The notes beneath the pieces are model-generated. The model was not told where the DNA came from and ran no database searches. It saw nothing but the letters and a program-made list of their open reading frames with translations. The position numbers were made by a program, and so were the translations under genes. Of a stretch of DNA of 15,484 bases, positions 1 through 6,861 are shown in pieces; position 1 is the stretch's first letter; each line of letters begins with the position of its first letter. The DNA lies in NCBI GenBank assembly GCA_023131935.1, contig JAGLYY010000006.1:1-15484 (forward strand), in the 5' to 3' direction. Origin of the DNA: Spirochaetales bacterium. GTDB taxonomy: Bacteria > Spirochaetota > Spirochaetia > JAGLYY01.

Positions 1-1251
1 GATATCACTCTCTGGAGAGCGGAAATCCTCAAGGAAATGAATGAATCGGAAGCAAATTTGCGGGAAGGGGTTGAGGTCTTTAAAACTGCAATACAGGATA
101 CGGTTGGCGACCTTAAGGAGGAGTTCTCTACTCAACGAATGGATCTCATAGAGAACACCCGGGAGGAACGGGACAGGTTGAAAGAGGAGCTTTCGGAGAT
201 ACAGACACGGGTAGGTGAATTATCAGCTGACCTTCAGGAGAAATCAACAGCCGCCCTTGAAAATTTCCGGACCGATTATGAGTCCTTTTTAGAGCAATTC
301 CAGAATAACGCCCGTGTTCTTACGGTTAATATCCAGGAGATTGATAAAAAACAGAAGAATTTCATAACTCAGACCAGGATATTCGATAGAGCCGATTCCC
401 TCAAGAATACCCTGAGCGAAAACATTGAAGACCTGAAGGGAGAAATCGCCAGGGTTGATGCTCAGGGTAGAGAAATCCGGGAAGCGGAAAAACAGTTCCT
501 GAAAATCAAAAAACTTGGAGATGAAGTCTCAACCAAATTAACGAAATTTCTCAATGAGAGACGGCGAATTGAAGAGATGGATAGTAATTTCAAGAAATTG
601 ATCAACATCTCTCAAGCTGTCGATTCAAAATTAGCAGCAGTTACCGCCAGCCACGACGGACTACAGGAAATCCAGGCAAAGATCAGAGAATTGGAAAACC
701 TTGAAAAAGAGGTCCAGCAGAATTACCAGCGTCTTGAGCACAAACAAACCCTGATCGAATCAACCACAGCCGGGGTCGACAGGAATTTTCAGCACCTTGA
801 AGATTTAGAGGGGCAAATCAATGAATTCCGGGGAAGTTTGAAAATTCTCCCAAGTCAGGTAACCGACCTCTCAGCGCGAATTAACACACTATCTTCAAAT
901 AAAGAGAATGCCGACAAAGTTGTGGACCTGCTGGGTGATGTAGATAAACTCCTGAGCAACCTCACGGAAAGGATGGAAAAACTCCAGACAGCGCGTGAAT
1001 GGCTGGCCCGAACAGAAACCCGCCTTGATGAACTTGGGAAGCAGGCCCAGGAGCAGGTCCAACTTCTCGGAACACTCCTGAAAGATGGGGCAAAAGCCGC
1101 GAAAGCAGGAAAGGGCGCGCCAGCGATGAATGTGCGGGAGATGGTAACCCGTCTTGCTCATCAGGGATGGTCGGTAAAGGAGATCGCCCAGGCAACCAAG
1201 CTAAGCCGGGGTGAAGTTGAACTGATCCTGGAGCTGCTGCCGAAGAAGTAA
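1..1251 (+). CDS. Spirochaete-type coiled-coil protein with C-terminal HTH-like tail (5' end outside window)
   Basis: The reading frame is open back to base 1 and reads as convincing protein upstream of the first internal ATG at 37, so the gene almost certainly begins before the window. The visible ~416 residues are nearly all charged heptad-like helix rich in E, K, Q, L and R, with no signal peptide or membrane segment, implying a cytoplasmic rod. The last ~45 residues differ. After an Ala/Lys/Gly-rich linker comes a compact helical segment containing QGWSVKEIAQATKLSRGEVE, which resembles a small helix-turn-helix; similar tails end DUF2802/DUF6115-type proteins. From memory it matches the 'SpiroCoCo' coiled-coil proteins of spirochaetes. 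The function is not known to me; a structural or filament-organising role is only a guess. The family call is moderately sure and the coding call very sure. Confidence 0.85.
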   Translation, partial: DITLWRAEILKEMNESEANLREGVEVFKTAIQDTVGDLKEEFSTQRMDLIENTREERDRLKEELSEIQTRVGELSADLQEKSTAALENFRTDYESFLEQFQNNARVLTVNIQEIDKKQKNFITQTRIFDRADSLKNTLSENIEDLKGEIARVDAQGREIREAEKQFLKIKKLGDEVSTKLTKFLNERRRIEEMDSNFKKLINISQAVDSKLAAVTASHDGLQEIQAKIRELENLEKEVQQNYQRLEHKQTLIESTTAGVDRNFQHLEDLEGQINEFRGSLKILPSQVTDLSARINTLSSNKENADKVVDLLGDVDKLLSNLTERMEKLQTAREWLARTETRLDELGKQAQEQVQLLGTLLKDGAKAAKAGKGAPAMNVREMVTRLAHQGWSVKEIAQATKLSRGEVELILELLPKK

Positions 1252-1351
1252 TCTGCGGGAGCTATTGCTGATTTTTCCACTCCAGCAGGATATGGAGTCA
1301 TTACCGTAATAACTGAAAATAATTCAAAGACTAAGGAGTATATTTAATACA

Positions 1352-1687
1352 ATGTCAATAAATTGGGAAAATGAGAAAAAAACACTAAAAATGAAGAGAC
1401 GAGTTTTAACAATTATTAATTTTTTATTAATCGTTTCGCTTATCAGTTTCGCTTTTATTATTAATAAGTTTTTACTTATATTATTATTTATTCCTGTAAT
1501 AATATATCTTAGGATTTTGGGTGAAAATAGAAAGATTAAGCTTGCAGAACAGGAAATCAAATTTATATCGCATCGATACTGTGAAGAAAAAGTTGATGTT
1601 GATATCGGAAAAATTGAGGAATTATTTGAATTGATAACCAGGCTTCGTGGCACTCTGAAAATATTATCACTTCAGGATTTGTGGTGA
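1352..1687 (+). CDS. Small AT-rich two-helix membrane protein, unknown function
   Basis: This encodes 111 residues that I do not recognise. A basic N-terminus (about residues 8-17) precedes two hydrophobic stretches, about 18-36 and 40-54. A charged, probably cytoplasmic C-terminal half with helical character follows. AAGGAG at 1333-1338 lies 13 bases before the ATG, a somewhat long spacing. The gene is visibly more AT-rich than its neighbours, with long runs of A and T through the membrane segments, which could indicate acquired DNA or simply Ile/Phe/Leu/Lys-rich coding. Its last 21 bases overlap the 3' end of the convergent sixA-like gene. The frame is uninterrupted and the protein has a plausible topology, but a real gene is not proven. 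A 109-residue frame on the opposite strand is less protein-like. Confidence 0.55.
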   Translation: MSINWENEKKTLKMKRRVLTIINFLLIVSLISFAFIINKFLLILLFIPVIIYLRILGENRKIKLAEQEIKFISHRYCEEKVDVDIGKIEELFELITRLRGTLKILSLQDLW

Positions 1688-2128
1688 AACAATCCACTCC
1701 AATTTCCAGTTAAGGTCAGATCGCTGTAGACATACAATTTCTGAGTTTTGGAAATGGATTATTCCTTCATTTACATTTTTTGTTATCAATACCGAAGCAA
1801 GTTTATCAAGATAAGGCAAATGGCCTACGATTATTTTATTCCTGTTTGCTTTCTGAAGTTCTTCCAGAACAGGTTTGAGAGTATCCATCGGTGCCAGAGC
1901 GCTGTGTTCAAGTATCCGGTTTGGTATTTTCAGAATATCAGCGAATATGTGGGCGGTTTGGGTTGCCCGCTTTTTTTGACTGTGCCAAATTATATGGATA
2001 TCCGGTTTTAGAGATTCCAGGAATTGTGCTGTTTTCCGCGTTTCTTCTATTCCCTCTTCAGTGAGTCCGCTTTCCGGGTCAAGCTCCTTTGGCTTTGATT
2101 TCCCGTGCCGGATAAGGTAGAGATACAT
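1667..2128 (-). CDS. sixA: SixA-type phosphohistidine phosphatase (histidine phosphatase superfamily)
   Basis: This 153-residue protein has the branch-2-like small histidine phosphatase layout. The N-terminal LIRHGKS carries the nucleophile His8 (RHG at 7-9). WHSQKKRATQTA at 48-59 supplies the phosphate-pocket arginine (Arg54), Glu74 lies mid-protein, and VGHLPYLDKLAS at 101-112 carries the second catalytic His103. SixA removes phosphate from histidine phosphotransfer domains in E. coli; the substrate here is unknown. The length is typical of SixA (about 150-160). An AAGGAGG site lies just upstream of the ATG. It follows the LolA-like gene by 28 bases on the same strand and is probably co-transcribed, although the functional link to export is unclear. 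The 3' end overlaps the convergent small membrane gene. Confidence 0.85.
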   Translation of the reverse strand: MYLYLIRHGKSKPKELDPESGLTEEGIEETRKTAQFLESLKPDIHIIWHSQKKRATQTAHIFADILKIPNRILEHSALAPMDTLKPVLEELQKANRNKIIVGHLPYLDKLASVLITKNVNEGIIHFQNSEIVCLQRSDLNWKLEWIVSPQILK

Positions 2129-2156
2129 TTCAGTCCTCCTTTTCTACAATTTAAAA

Positions 2157-2903
2157 TCAGTTATTCACTCGCTCCAGGTACGCCTTTGAGAAAACATAGT
2201 CGGGAATTATCGCGATACTCGGTTCCGATACGGTAATCTGTGTACGTTCCCCTTCATTCAGGGCATCAATAATGAGTATTCGGGATGGAATATACTTGCC
2301 TCCGACCGACAGGTAATTGGGGATGAGGGAGGTGCGGAGAAGGCGGCCGTTTACACTGTAATCCTCCTGCTTCAATAAGATGTTCCTGTCTTTTCGTACC
2401 CATATTTTTACTTTTTCATAGGCTACGTCACGGGAAATCGCTTCAAGTTCCAGAATATACACCGGGAAGCTCCCAAGGGTGCCCTCACTCCAGTTTACAA
2501 TTTCGTAGTCTTCGGATAGTGAGTTACGGTTAAAATCTTCATTCTGGGCGTCGGACCCTTGAATATTTTCCCTGAGGGTAGATCGTTCGAATTTCCGGCT
2601 TTCAGGGTCGTAAAACCAGATTGAATCCTCAACCTGAAGGTATCCCTGCCCTTTCTGTACTTCAGGCTTCAGGATGAGCAAAACAAATTGTTCTTTATTA
2701 TCCCGCCGGAATAACCGCGCCTGGATAATACTTTGATCCTCCCCGGGTTTTTCCGAGACAATCGTATAGACAGCTGAGTAATCGGTATCATCAAAATTAC
2801 CAAGATTATCGAGATCAGCGAGGATTATTGAAAAATCAGGGTCAGACCAGCTCAAAGTGATAATAACAAGGCTGAGAAGTACAATAAATACTGTTCTCTT
2901 CAT
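2157..2903 (-). CDS. LolA-like periplasmic outer-membrane lipoprotein-sorting protein
   Basis: The protein is 248 residues. A signal peptide (residues 1 to about 20, basic MKR then a hydrophobic core ending near SWSD) sends it to the periplasm. The mature part fits the LolA-like 'outer membrane lipoprotein-sorting' fold (COG2834-like/PF17131). It has a beta-rich region containing QARLFRRDNKEQFVLLILKP, then GQGYLQVEDSIWFYDPESRK, and a segment with a conserved-looking GSDAQNEDF-type motif before a second beta half. Proteins of this group are thought to carry lipid-modified cargo across the periplasm. The start is supported by TTAGGAGAT about 5 bases before the ATG. Only three bases separate it from the upstream permease stop codon, so it is almost certainly translated with the permeases and probably receives their cargo. 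Family assignment is good; the cargo is unknown. Confidence 0.8.
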   Translation of the reverse strand: MKRTVFIVLLSLVIITLSWSDPDFSIILADLDNLGNFDDTDYSAVYTIVSEKPGEDQSIIQARLFRRDNKEQFVLLILKPEVQKGQGYLQVEDSIWFYDPESRKFERSTLRENIQGSDAQNEDFNRNSLSEDYEIVNWSEGTLGSFPVYILELEAISRDVAYEKVKIWVRKDRNILLKQEDYSVNGRLLRTSLIPNYLSVGGKYIPSRILIIDALNEGERTQITVSEPSIAIIPDYVFSKAYLERVNN

Positions 2904-2906
2904 AGT

Positions 2907-4226
2907 TTATCTCCTAAAGGTTCCTATATTGTAAAGAGCCTCTACAGGTTTCATCTTTGCAGCTTTTCTGGTTGGAATATACGCTGCGGCCAAGGTGAAC
3001 AACGCGACAATAATAACATACATGAGTGCCTGCCCCGTTTGTATGCTGAAGGTGAGGTATCCGTTTTTCATGAGAAGAGAGAGGGGTGTGCCAAGACCCC
3101 AATATATTTTTGAGAGGCCAAACATTATGATTCCAGCAGTAAATAACCCCGTGATGGCTCCGCCAAGACTTAAGAACAGCGCTTCGAGTAGAAATATCGA
3201 TTTTACTCCCCCTTGCTGCATCCCCAGGGCCCTCATGGTTCCGATTTCCTTTATCCGTTCGTACATGATCATTCTGAAGGTGTTAGTGATCCCAACCATG
3301 ATAATGACAAGGAGTACCAGCAGAATGACAACACTTGCGATATTCAGGGTGATTACGATCTGCTCCAACTCCTTTAGAAAATCATTGAGGGTAAATAGCC
3401 GGTACCGGATACCTTCCCATTCCTCCTCCTCTCCCTGACGCATCATTGCCATAAAAGGATTTTCCTCTACCGTTTCTTTCCGCTCGAAGAGTTCAACCTT
3501 TTCCCCAAGGGCTTGATAGAGGCGCTGAACTTCCACATCCATAAGGCGTATATCATCAAGAAAAAGACCGAGGGTCTGATACTCCCAAGGCGCGAGGGTC
3601 AGGAGTTCATTTACATATTCCAGGTTCGCGTAAGCCGATATTGAGCCGAAAAGTCCGGGGTCATAACTGATGGCCGCGACAACAAAATCCCCAACATTCA
3701 ACTGCCCAAAAACAGTCCGCAGCCGGATATCAATGGTATCGTTTATCTCAACCTTCAATTTTGCGGCGACATTCTGGCTGAGGATGATCCCCTTTTTCAA
3801 CTCCATGTTTTCAAACCCGCCATCAACGAGATGAAGACGGTCTTTTAAAAATTCTTCCTCATCCCAGGAAATACCCACAACCTGCTGCTGTACCGATTTT
3901 CCCTGGAAAAAAACCGTGCCACCGAAAGCGCTTCTTTTATTGATATATTGAACCGGGATTCCCTCTTCCCGGACTGTTTCAAGTAGAATGGTTTCATCCC
4001 GTACGAGGGCAATGGATTTTCCCTCTTCAGTCTTTTCAACTCCTTCAATAAAAATATGGCCGGCGAAAAGTTGACTGAAATTATCAGCCACATTTTCCAT
4101 AAAACTTCCGGCGAATCCATTTATCAGGGTAACAATCATAATCCCGAAGGCGATTGCTCCGCCGAGGAGGAAGCTTCGTTTTTTTTGTCTGTTTACATTT
4201 CGCAGCGCAATGATAAATATTTTCAT
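2907..4226 (-). CDS. FtsX/LolE-type ABC transporter permease (second of pair)
   Basis: The protein is 439 residues with classical FtsX/MacB-like architecture. There is one N-terminal membrane helix (about 17-40) after a basic ALRNVNRQKKRS leader. A periplasmic domain of about 240 residues follows. Three C-terminal helices lie at about 291-316, 343-370 and 399-417. The cytoplasmic coupling motif EIGTMRALGMQ (about 328-338) contacts the ATPase, and TRKAAKMKPVEAL near the end is typical of the family. LolC/E-type permeases extract lipoproteins from the inner membrane in an ATP-driven way; MacB-like relatives export other substrates. AGGAGG ends 5 bases before the ATG, and the gene starts 9 bases after the previous permease's stop codon. 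With the other permease it likely forms a heterodimer. Confidence 0.88.
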   Translation of the reverse strand: MKIFIIALRNVNRQKKRSFLLGGAIAFGIMIVTLINGFAGSFMENVADNFSQLFAGHIFIEGVEKTEEGKSIALVRDETILLETVREEGIPVQYINKRSAFGGTVFFQGKSVQQQVVGISWDEEEFLKDRLHLVDGGFENMELKKGIILSQNVAAKLKVEINDTIDIRLRTVFGQLNVGDFVVAAISYDPGLFGSISAYANLEYVNELLTLAPWEYQTLGLFLDDIRLMDVEVQRLYQALGEKVELFERKETVEENPFMAMMRQGEEEEWEGIRYRLFTLNDFLKELEQIVITLNIASVVILLVLLVIIMVGITNTFRMIMYERIKEIGTMRALGMQQGGVKSIFLLEALFLSLGGAITGLFTAGIIMFGLSKIYWGLGTPLSLLMKNGYLTFSIQTGQALMYVIIVALFTLAAAYIPTRKAAKMKPVEALYNIGTFRR

Positions 4227-4235
4227 GAGCTCCTC

Positions 4236-5741
4236 CTATTCCACCTGAATTGCTTTTATCGGCTGAATGTGCAAAGCCAGGGTAACCGGGTAAATATGGG
4301 CGATAACGCCAATAACTGTTACGACGATGACACTCCAGAATACCGACACAATTGAGAGATCCGGTTGTAATGCCGGTCCCGCGAATAGAATTCTCAGGAA
4401 AGTATTTGTCGCGGGTATAGCGATGATGTTGAGTATCCAGATTATCAGGAGGGAAAGGAGGATCCCGATTATCCCGAAGGTCAGGGTGATGGTAAGGATT
4501 TCAAGAAAAAACATTTTCCAGACAAAGGTTTTCTGAGCTCCAAGGGCACGCATGGTGCCAATCTCAGAGGTCCTTTCAATTATTGAGATCACCAGGGTGT
4601 TCATCATTATGATAATTGCCACAATTCCAACGATGAGGATAGCGACATTGAAAACCACCCGGATAATATCCGCGGAAGTCGCGAAGGGGCCGGCGGCGGC
4701 TTCCCATCCATCAGCCCTGGCGTTTATCCCCTGCTCTTCGAACCAACCGTTCAGATCCGGAATGAACCTGTCGGCAGCGCTTGCGTTTTTTAATTTTAGA
4801 AGAATAAAGTTCCAGGCTCCCGAATCAACTTGAAGAGCCTGTTCCCGTATCGATGTATCACCGAGGATAGAATCAAGATTATCATCTTCAAGGGCCGCGC
4901 TTTCAACAGACTCGACACCAAAGGATTGGTCATTGAATAAACTGTCAAGATCGATAGAATCAGTTTCAAGAAGCGAGGTCATCCGTTCTTCAAGGGGTAT
5001 TTCCCCATGGGATCCGATGGTCATCCCTGAAAGGGCTCGCAGGGTTTGAACATCGACGAAAGAAAGAATGTCAGCTCCGACACCTTCACTTTCCATGGAA
5101 AAAGTATAGGTCCCAATCAGGGGAACTTCGCGGATTTTAATACCCCTGTTGCCCATTCCGGTAATCCGGATCATGTCCCCGGCGTGAATGGTGACCTCGG
5201 TTTCTTCCTCACCCGTTTCGGTTTGAATGGTATTAATGATTTCTTCAACGCGGTCGGTAGAAAGCATGATTCCCTCTTCACCCGGTGCAAGGTATCTGCC
5301 TTCGGTAATTTCGATGTTCTCAAACAACTTCTGATAACTTTCAGGCTCAATTCCAAAAAGCATGGTTATTACCCGGCCCTCTTCTTCTCCCAGGCCAAGG
5401 AGGCCGTATCCCGTTACCTGACTGGTGAGTCCCTGGATCTCCCGTTTTTCTGACAGGTAATTCTTGATTTTCTGATAATCGGGAACAATGGGGATATCCT
5501 TCATTTCTCCCGCAGATTGAACACCGAAGAGGGAGATGGGGTCCTCATCGATTCCATGAATAAACACATGACCGGTATAGTTATTGATAAAAGCCCTTTC
5601 AATCCCCTCTCTGGCTGTATCCATCATGGAATTGCCGATGATGAGAACAATCACCCCGATAGCAATCATGATACCAATAATGAGACTGCGCCCTTTATGT
5701 TGAAAGAGGTTTCGAAAAGCAATTTTTAGAATTACTGGCAT
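4236..5741 (-). CDS. FtsX/LolE-type ABC transporter permease (first of pair, large periplasmic domain)
   Basis: The protein is 501 residues from the chosen start. The open frame extends to 5804, but that would overlap the ATPase gene. AAGGGGATC about 5 bases before the ATG at 5741 plus the family-typical start MPVILKIAFRNLFQHKGRS argue for the internal start, leaving a 16-base gap after the ATPase stop. There is a first membrane helix at about 19-41, a periplasmic domain of about 320 residues rich in acidic residues, then three helices at about 359-388, 410-438 and 465-488. The coupling motif EIGTMRALGAQ lies near 393-403 and the C-terminus HIQPIKAIQVE is family-like. It is longer than its partner because of its periplasmic domain. 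It should pair with the downstream permease on a shared LolD-like ATPase. Confidence 0.88.
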   Translation of the reverse strand: MPVILKIAFRNLFQHKGRSLIIGIMIAIGVIVLIIGNSMMDTAREGIERAFINNYTGHVFIHGIDEDPISLFGVQSAGEMKDIPIVPDYQKIKNYLSEKREIQGLTSQVTGYGLLGLGEEEGRVITMLFGIEPESYQKLFENIEITEGRYLAPGEEGIMLSTDRVEEIINTIQTETGEEETEVTIHAGDMIRITGMGNRGIKIREVPLIGTYTFSMESEGVGADILSFVDVQTLRALSGMTIGSHGEIPLEERMTSLLETDSIDLDSLFNDQSFGVESVESAALEDDNLDSILGDTSIREQALQVDSGAWNFILLKLKNASAADRFIPDLNGWFEEQGINARADGWEAAAGPFATSADIIRVVFNVAILIVGIVAIIIMMNTLVISIIERTSEIGTMRALGAQKTFVWKMFFLEILTITLTFGIIGILLSLLIIWILNIIAIPATNTFLRILFAGPALQPDLSIVSVFWSVIVVTVIGVIAHIYPVTLALHIQPIKAIQVE

Positions 5742-5757
5742 TATTGATCCCCTTTTT

Positions 5758-6462
5758 TTAGGATACCGGAATTTCTCTCCTCTCTTCCGATATGATAAGA
5801 CCATCGCGAAGTTGTATTATATGGTCCGCGATATGAATAATAGACATATCATGGGTCGAAAAAATGAAAGTAGTATTCATTTCACGATTGATTTTTTTCA
5901 TTAGTTCAATAATTGATTCCCCGGTTGTGGAATCAAGATTGGCCGTTGGTTCATCAGCGAGGACGATTTGTGGTCTGGTGGCGAGGGCCCGGGCTATGGC
6001 TACTCTCTGACGCTGACCTCCGGATAGTTCGTTGGGCCGGTGCTTCTTCCATTCAGTGAGTCCGACCTCCTCCACAAGATAGTCGATCCACTCCCCTTTT
6101 TCCTTTTTTCCCATCCGTTCTTCACCTAAAAGGAGGGGAAATTCGATATTCTCGAAGACGTTTAAAACCGGTATGAGATTGAATGACTGAAAAATAAATC
6201 CAAGAACATTGTGACGTAAGCGGGTGATTTCACGGTCTTTGAGTCCTGAGGTTGTTTCCCCGTTTATGGTAACCATCCCTTCTGTTGGTGTGTCAATGCA
6301 GCCAATCAAGTTCAGGATCGTTGATTTTCCCGATCCCGACGGCCCCGCGATAGAGATGAAATCCCCCTCAATAATTTCAAAGGTTACCCCTTTTACGGCG
6401 TGTACGGTTGTTTTACCCAGGGGATAATCTTTAGTAACATCGGTGAGTTGTATTATAGACAT
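5758..6462 (-). CDS. lolD: LolD-like ABC transporter ATP-binding protein
   Basis: The 234-residue nucleotide-binding subunit powers the two downstream permeases. All motifs are present: Walker A GPSGSGKST (40-48), Q-loop FQSFNL around Gln92, signature LSGGQRQR (146-153), Walker B IVLADEP (167-172 region, Asp170/Glu171), D-loop ANLDS, and the H-loop His204 in STHDMS. It belongs to the MacB/LolD/FtsE branch and has the usual length. The open frame reaches 6525, but GGGAGG 4 bases before the ATG at 6462 and the typical opening MSIIQLTDVTKDYPLG favour the shorter form. It is the first gene of the - strand run to 1667. A lipoprotein role is suggested by the co-encoded LolA-like carrier; a MacB-like role for another substrate cannot be excluded. 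Confidence 0.9.
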   Translation of the reverse strand: MSIIQLTDVTKDYPLGKTTVHAVKGVTFEIIEGDFISIAGPSGSGKSTILNLIGCIDTPTEGMVTINGETTSGLKDREITRLRHNVLGFIFQSFNLIPVLNVFENIEFPLLLGEERMGKKEKGEWIDYLVEEVGLTEWKKHRPNELSGGQRQRVAIARALATRPQIVLADEPTANLDSTTGESIIELMKKINREMNTTFIFSTHDMSIIHIADHIIQLRDGLIISEERREIPVS

Positions 6463-6498
6463 GGGACCTCCCGCTTTTTTTGTCTCTTTTCTAAGATA

Positions 6499-6527
6499 CT
6501 TATAAATGAAGATACTTCCAAACACAA
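6499..6527 (-). promoter_or_regulatory. Candidate promoter of the Lol-like operon, overlapped by a 9-base direct repeat
   Basis: On the - strand, TTGTGT (6527-6522) and TATAAG (6504-6499) are separated by 17 bases and lie about 37 bases upstream of the ATPase start. An overlapping alternative is TTGGAA with TATCTT, also 17 bases apart. AAGTATCTT occurs twice in direct orientation (6517-6509 and 6501-6493), 16 bases start to start, and the second copy overlaps the -10. This could be an operator, or chance in AT-rich DNA. Confidence 0.3.
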
Positions 6528-6569
6528 CAAATATTCAATAAATACCGCACTAAACTCACGTGCTATCTC

Positions 6570-6619
6570 TGGCAAAAAATCTTGTTCGTTTGAAGAAAGA
6601 AGCCACAGAGCACACAGAG
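6570..6619. repeat. Palindromic repeat unit, copy 1 (core plus right arm)
   Basis: The 36-base core (6570-6605) begins TGGCAAAAAATCTT and ends AGAAGCCA. It is a direct repeat of 6753-6788 with about 31 of 36 identical bases. TGGC and GCCA form the ends of a stem. Immediately right, GCCACAGAGCACACAGAG (6602-6619) is the right arm; its inverted partner lies at 6739-6756. The left arm of this copy is degraded. Confidence 0.75.
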
Positions 6620-6738
6620 AATGAGGAGATGGATCCAAAACAGGTTTCCTGGTTAATTTCAATGAAAAAACTTTGAGTCCTTGTATCAAGCGGATATCCA
6701 TGTAGTTATTAGATTTCCAAAAACCACTCCATTCCTCT

Positions 6739-6788
6739 CTCTGTGACCTCCGTGGCAAAAAATCTTATTCGTTTAAGATAAGAAGCCA
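6739..6788. repeat. Palindromic repeat unit, copy 2 (left arm plus core)
   Basis: The left arm CTCTGTGACCTCCGTGGC (6739-6756) matches the reverse complement of 6602-6619 at 15 of 18 positions. The core at 6753-6788 has a clean inner hairpin: ATCTTA (6762-6767), loop TTCGTT, TAAGAT (6774-6779), inside a TGGC...GCCA frame. The right arm of this copy is degraded. Similar CTCTGTG..CTC.GTGGC repeats are, from memory, widespread in several phyla. Confidence 0.75.
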
Positions 6789-6861
6789 TGTGTGAACAAA
6801 ATGCTTGCTTGCAGACAGATAGTATAACCTTTAAAATGAGATTCAAGGGGGTGTGGTAGCT

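Larger units (their letters stand above)
6463..6861. other. Divergent intergenic region, 399 bases, repeat-bearing
   Basis: This gap between the divergent ATPase and exchanger genes holds the candidate promoter near 6499-6527, two copies of an imperfect palindromic repeat (6570-6619 and 6739-6788), and about 120 bases of unrecognised DNA between them. Short open frames cross it on both strands, but they run through the repeat arms and look non-coding. A TATAAC hexamer at 6823-6828 could be the -10 of the exchanger gene, but I see no good -35. Confidence 0.7.

Noticed and set aside
1279..1298. Possible terminator after the coiled-coil gene (ACTCCA/TGGAGT stem)
   Set aside because: The stem is only six base pairs and no T-run follows.
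5742..5804. N-terminal extension of the first permease
   Set aside because: The extension overlaps the ATPase gene, is rich in Arg, Lys and Gly, and the internal ATG at 5741 has a good ribosome binding site and family-typical start.
6463..6525. N-terminal extension of the LolD-like ATPase
   Set aside because: GGGAGG sits just before the internal ATG at 6462 and ABC ATPases of this family begin near that residue.
6453..6758. Open frame on the - strand through the repeat region
   Set aside because: Its translation runs through the palindromic arms and core and has no protein character; it overlaps the candidate promoter and the ATPase start.
6570..6788. CRISPR array
   Set aside because: There are only two repeat copies, about 183 bases apart start to start, with a palindromic arm structure and no cas genes.
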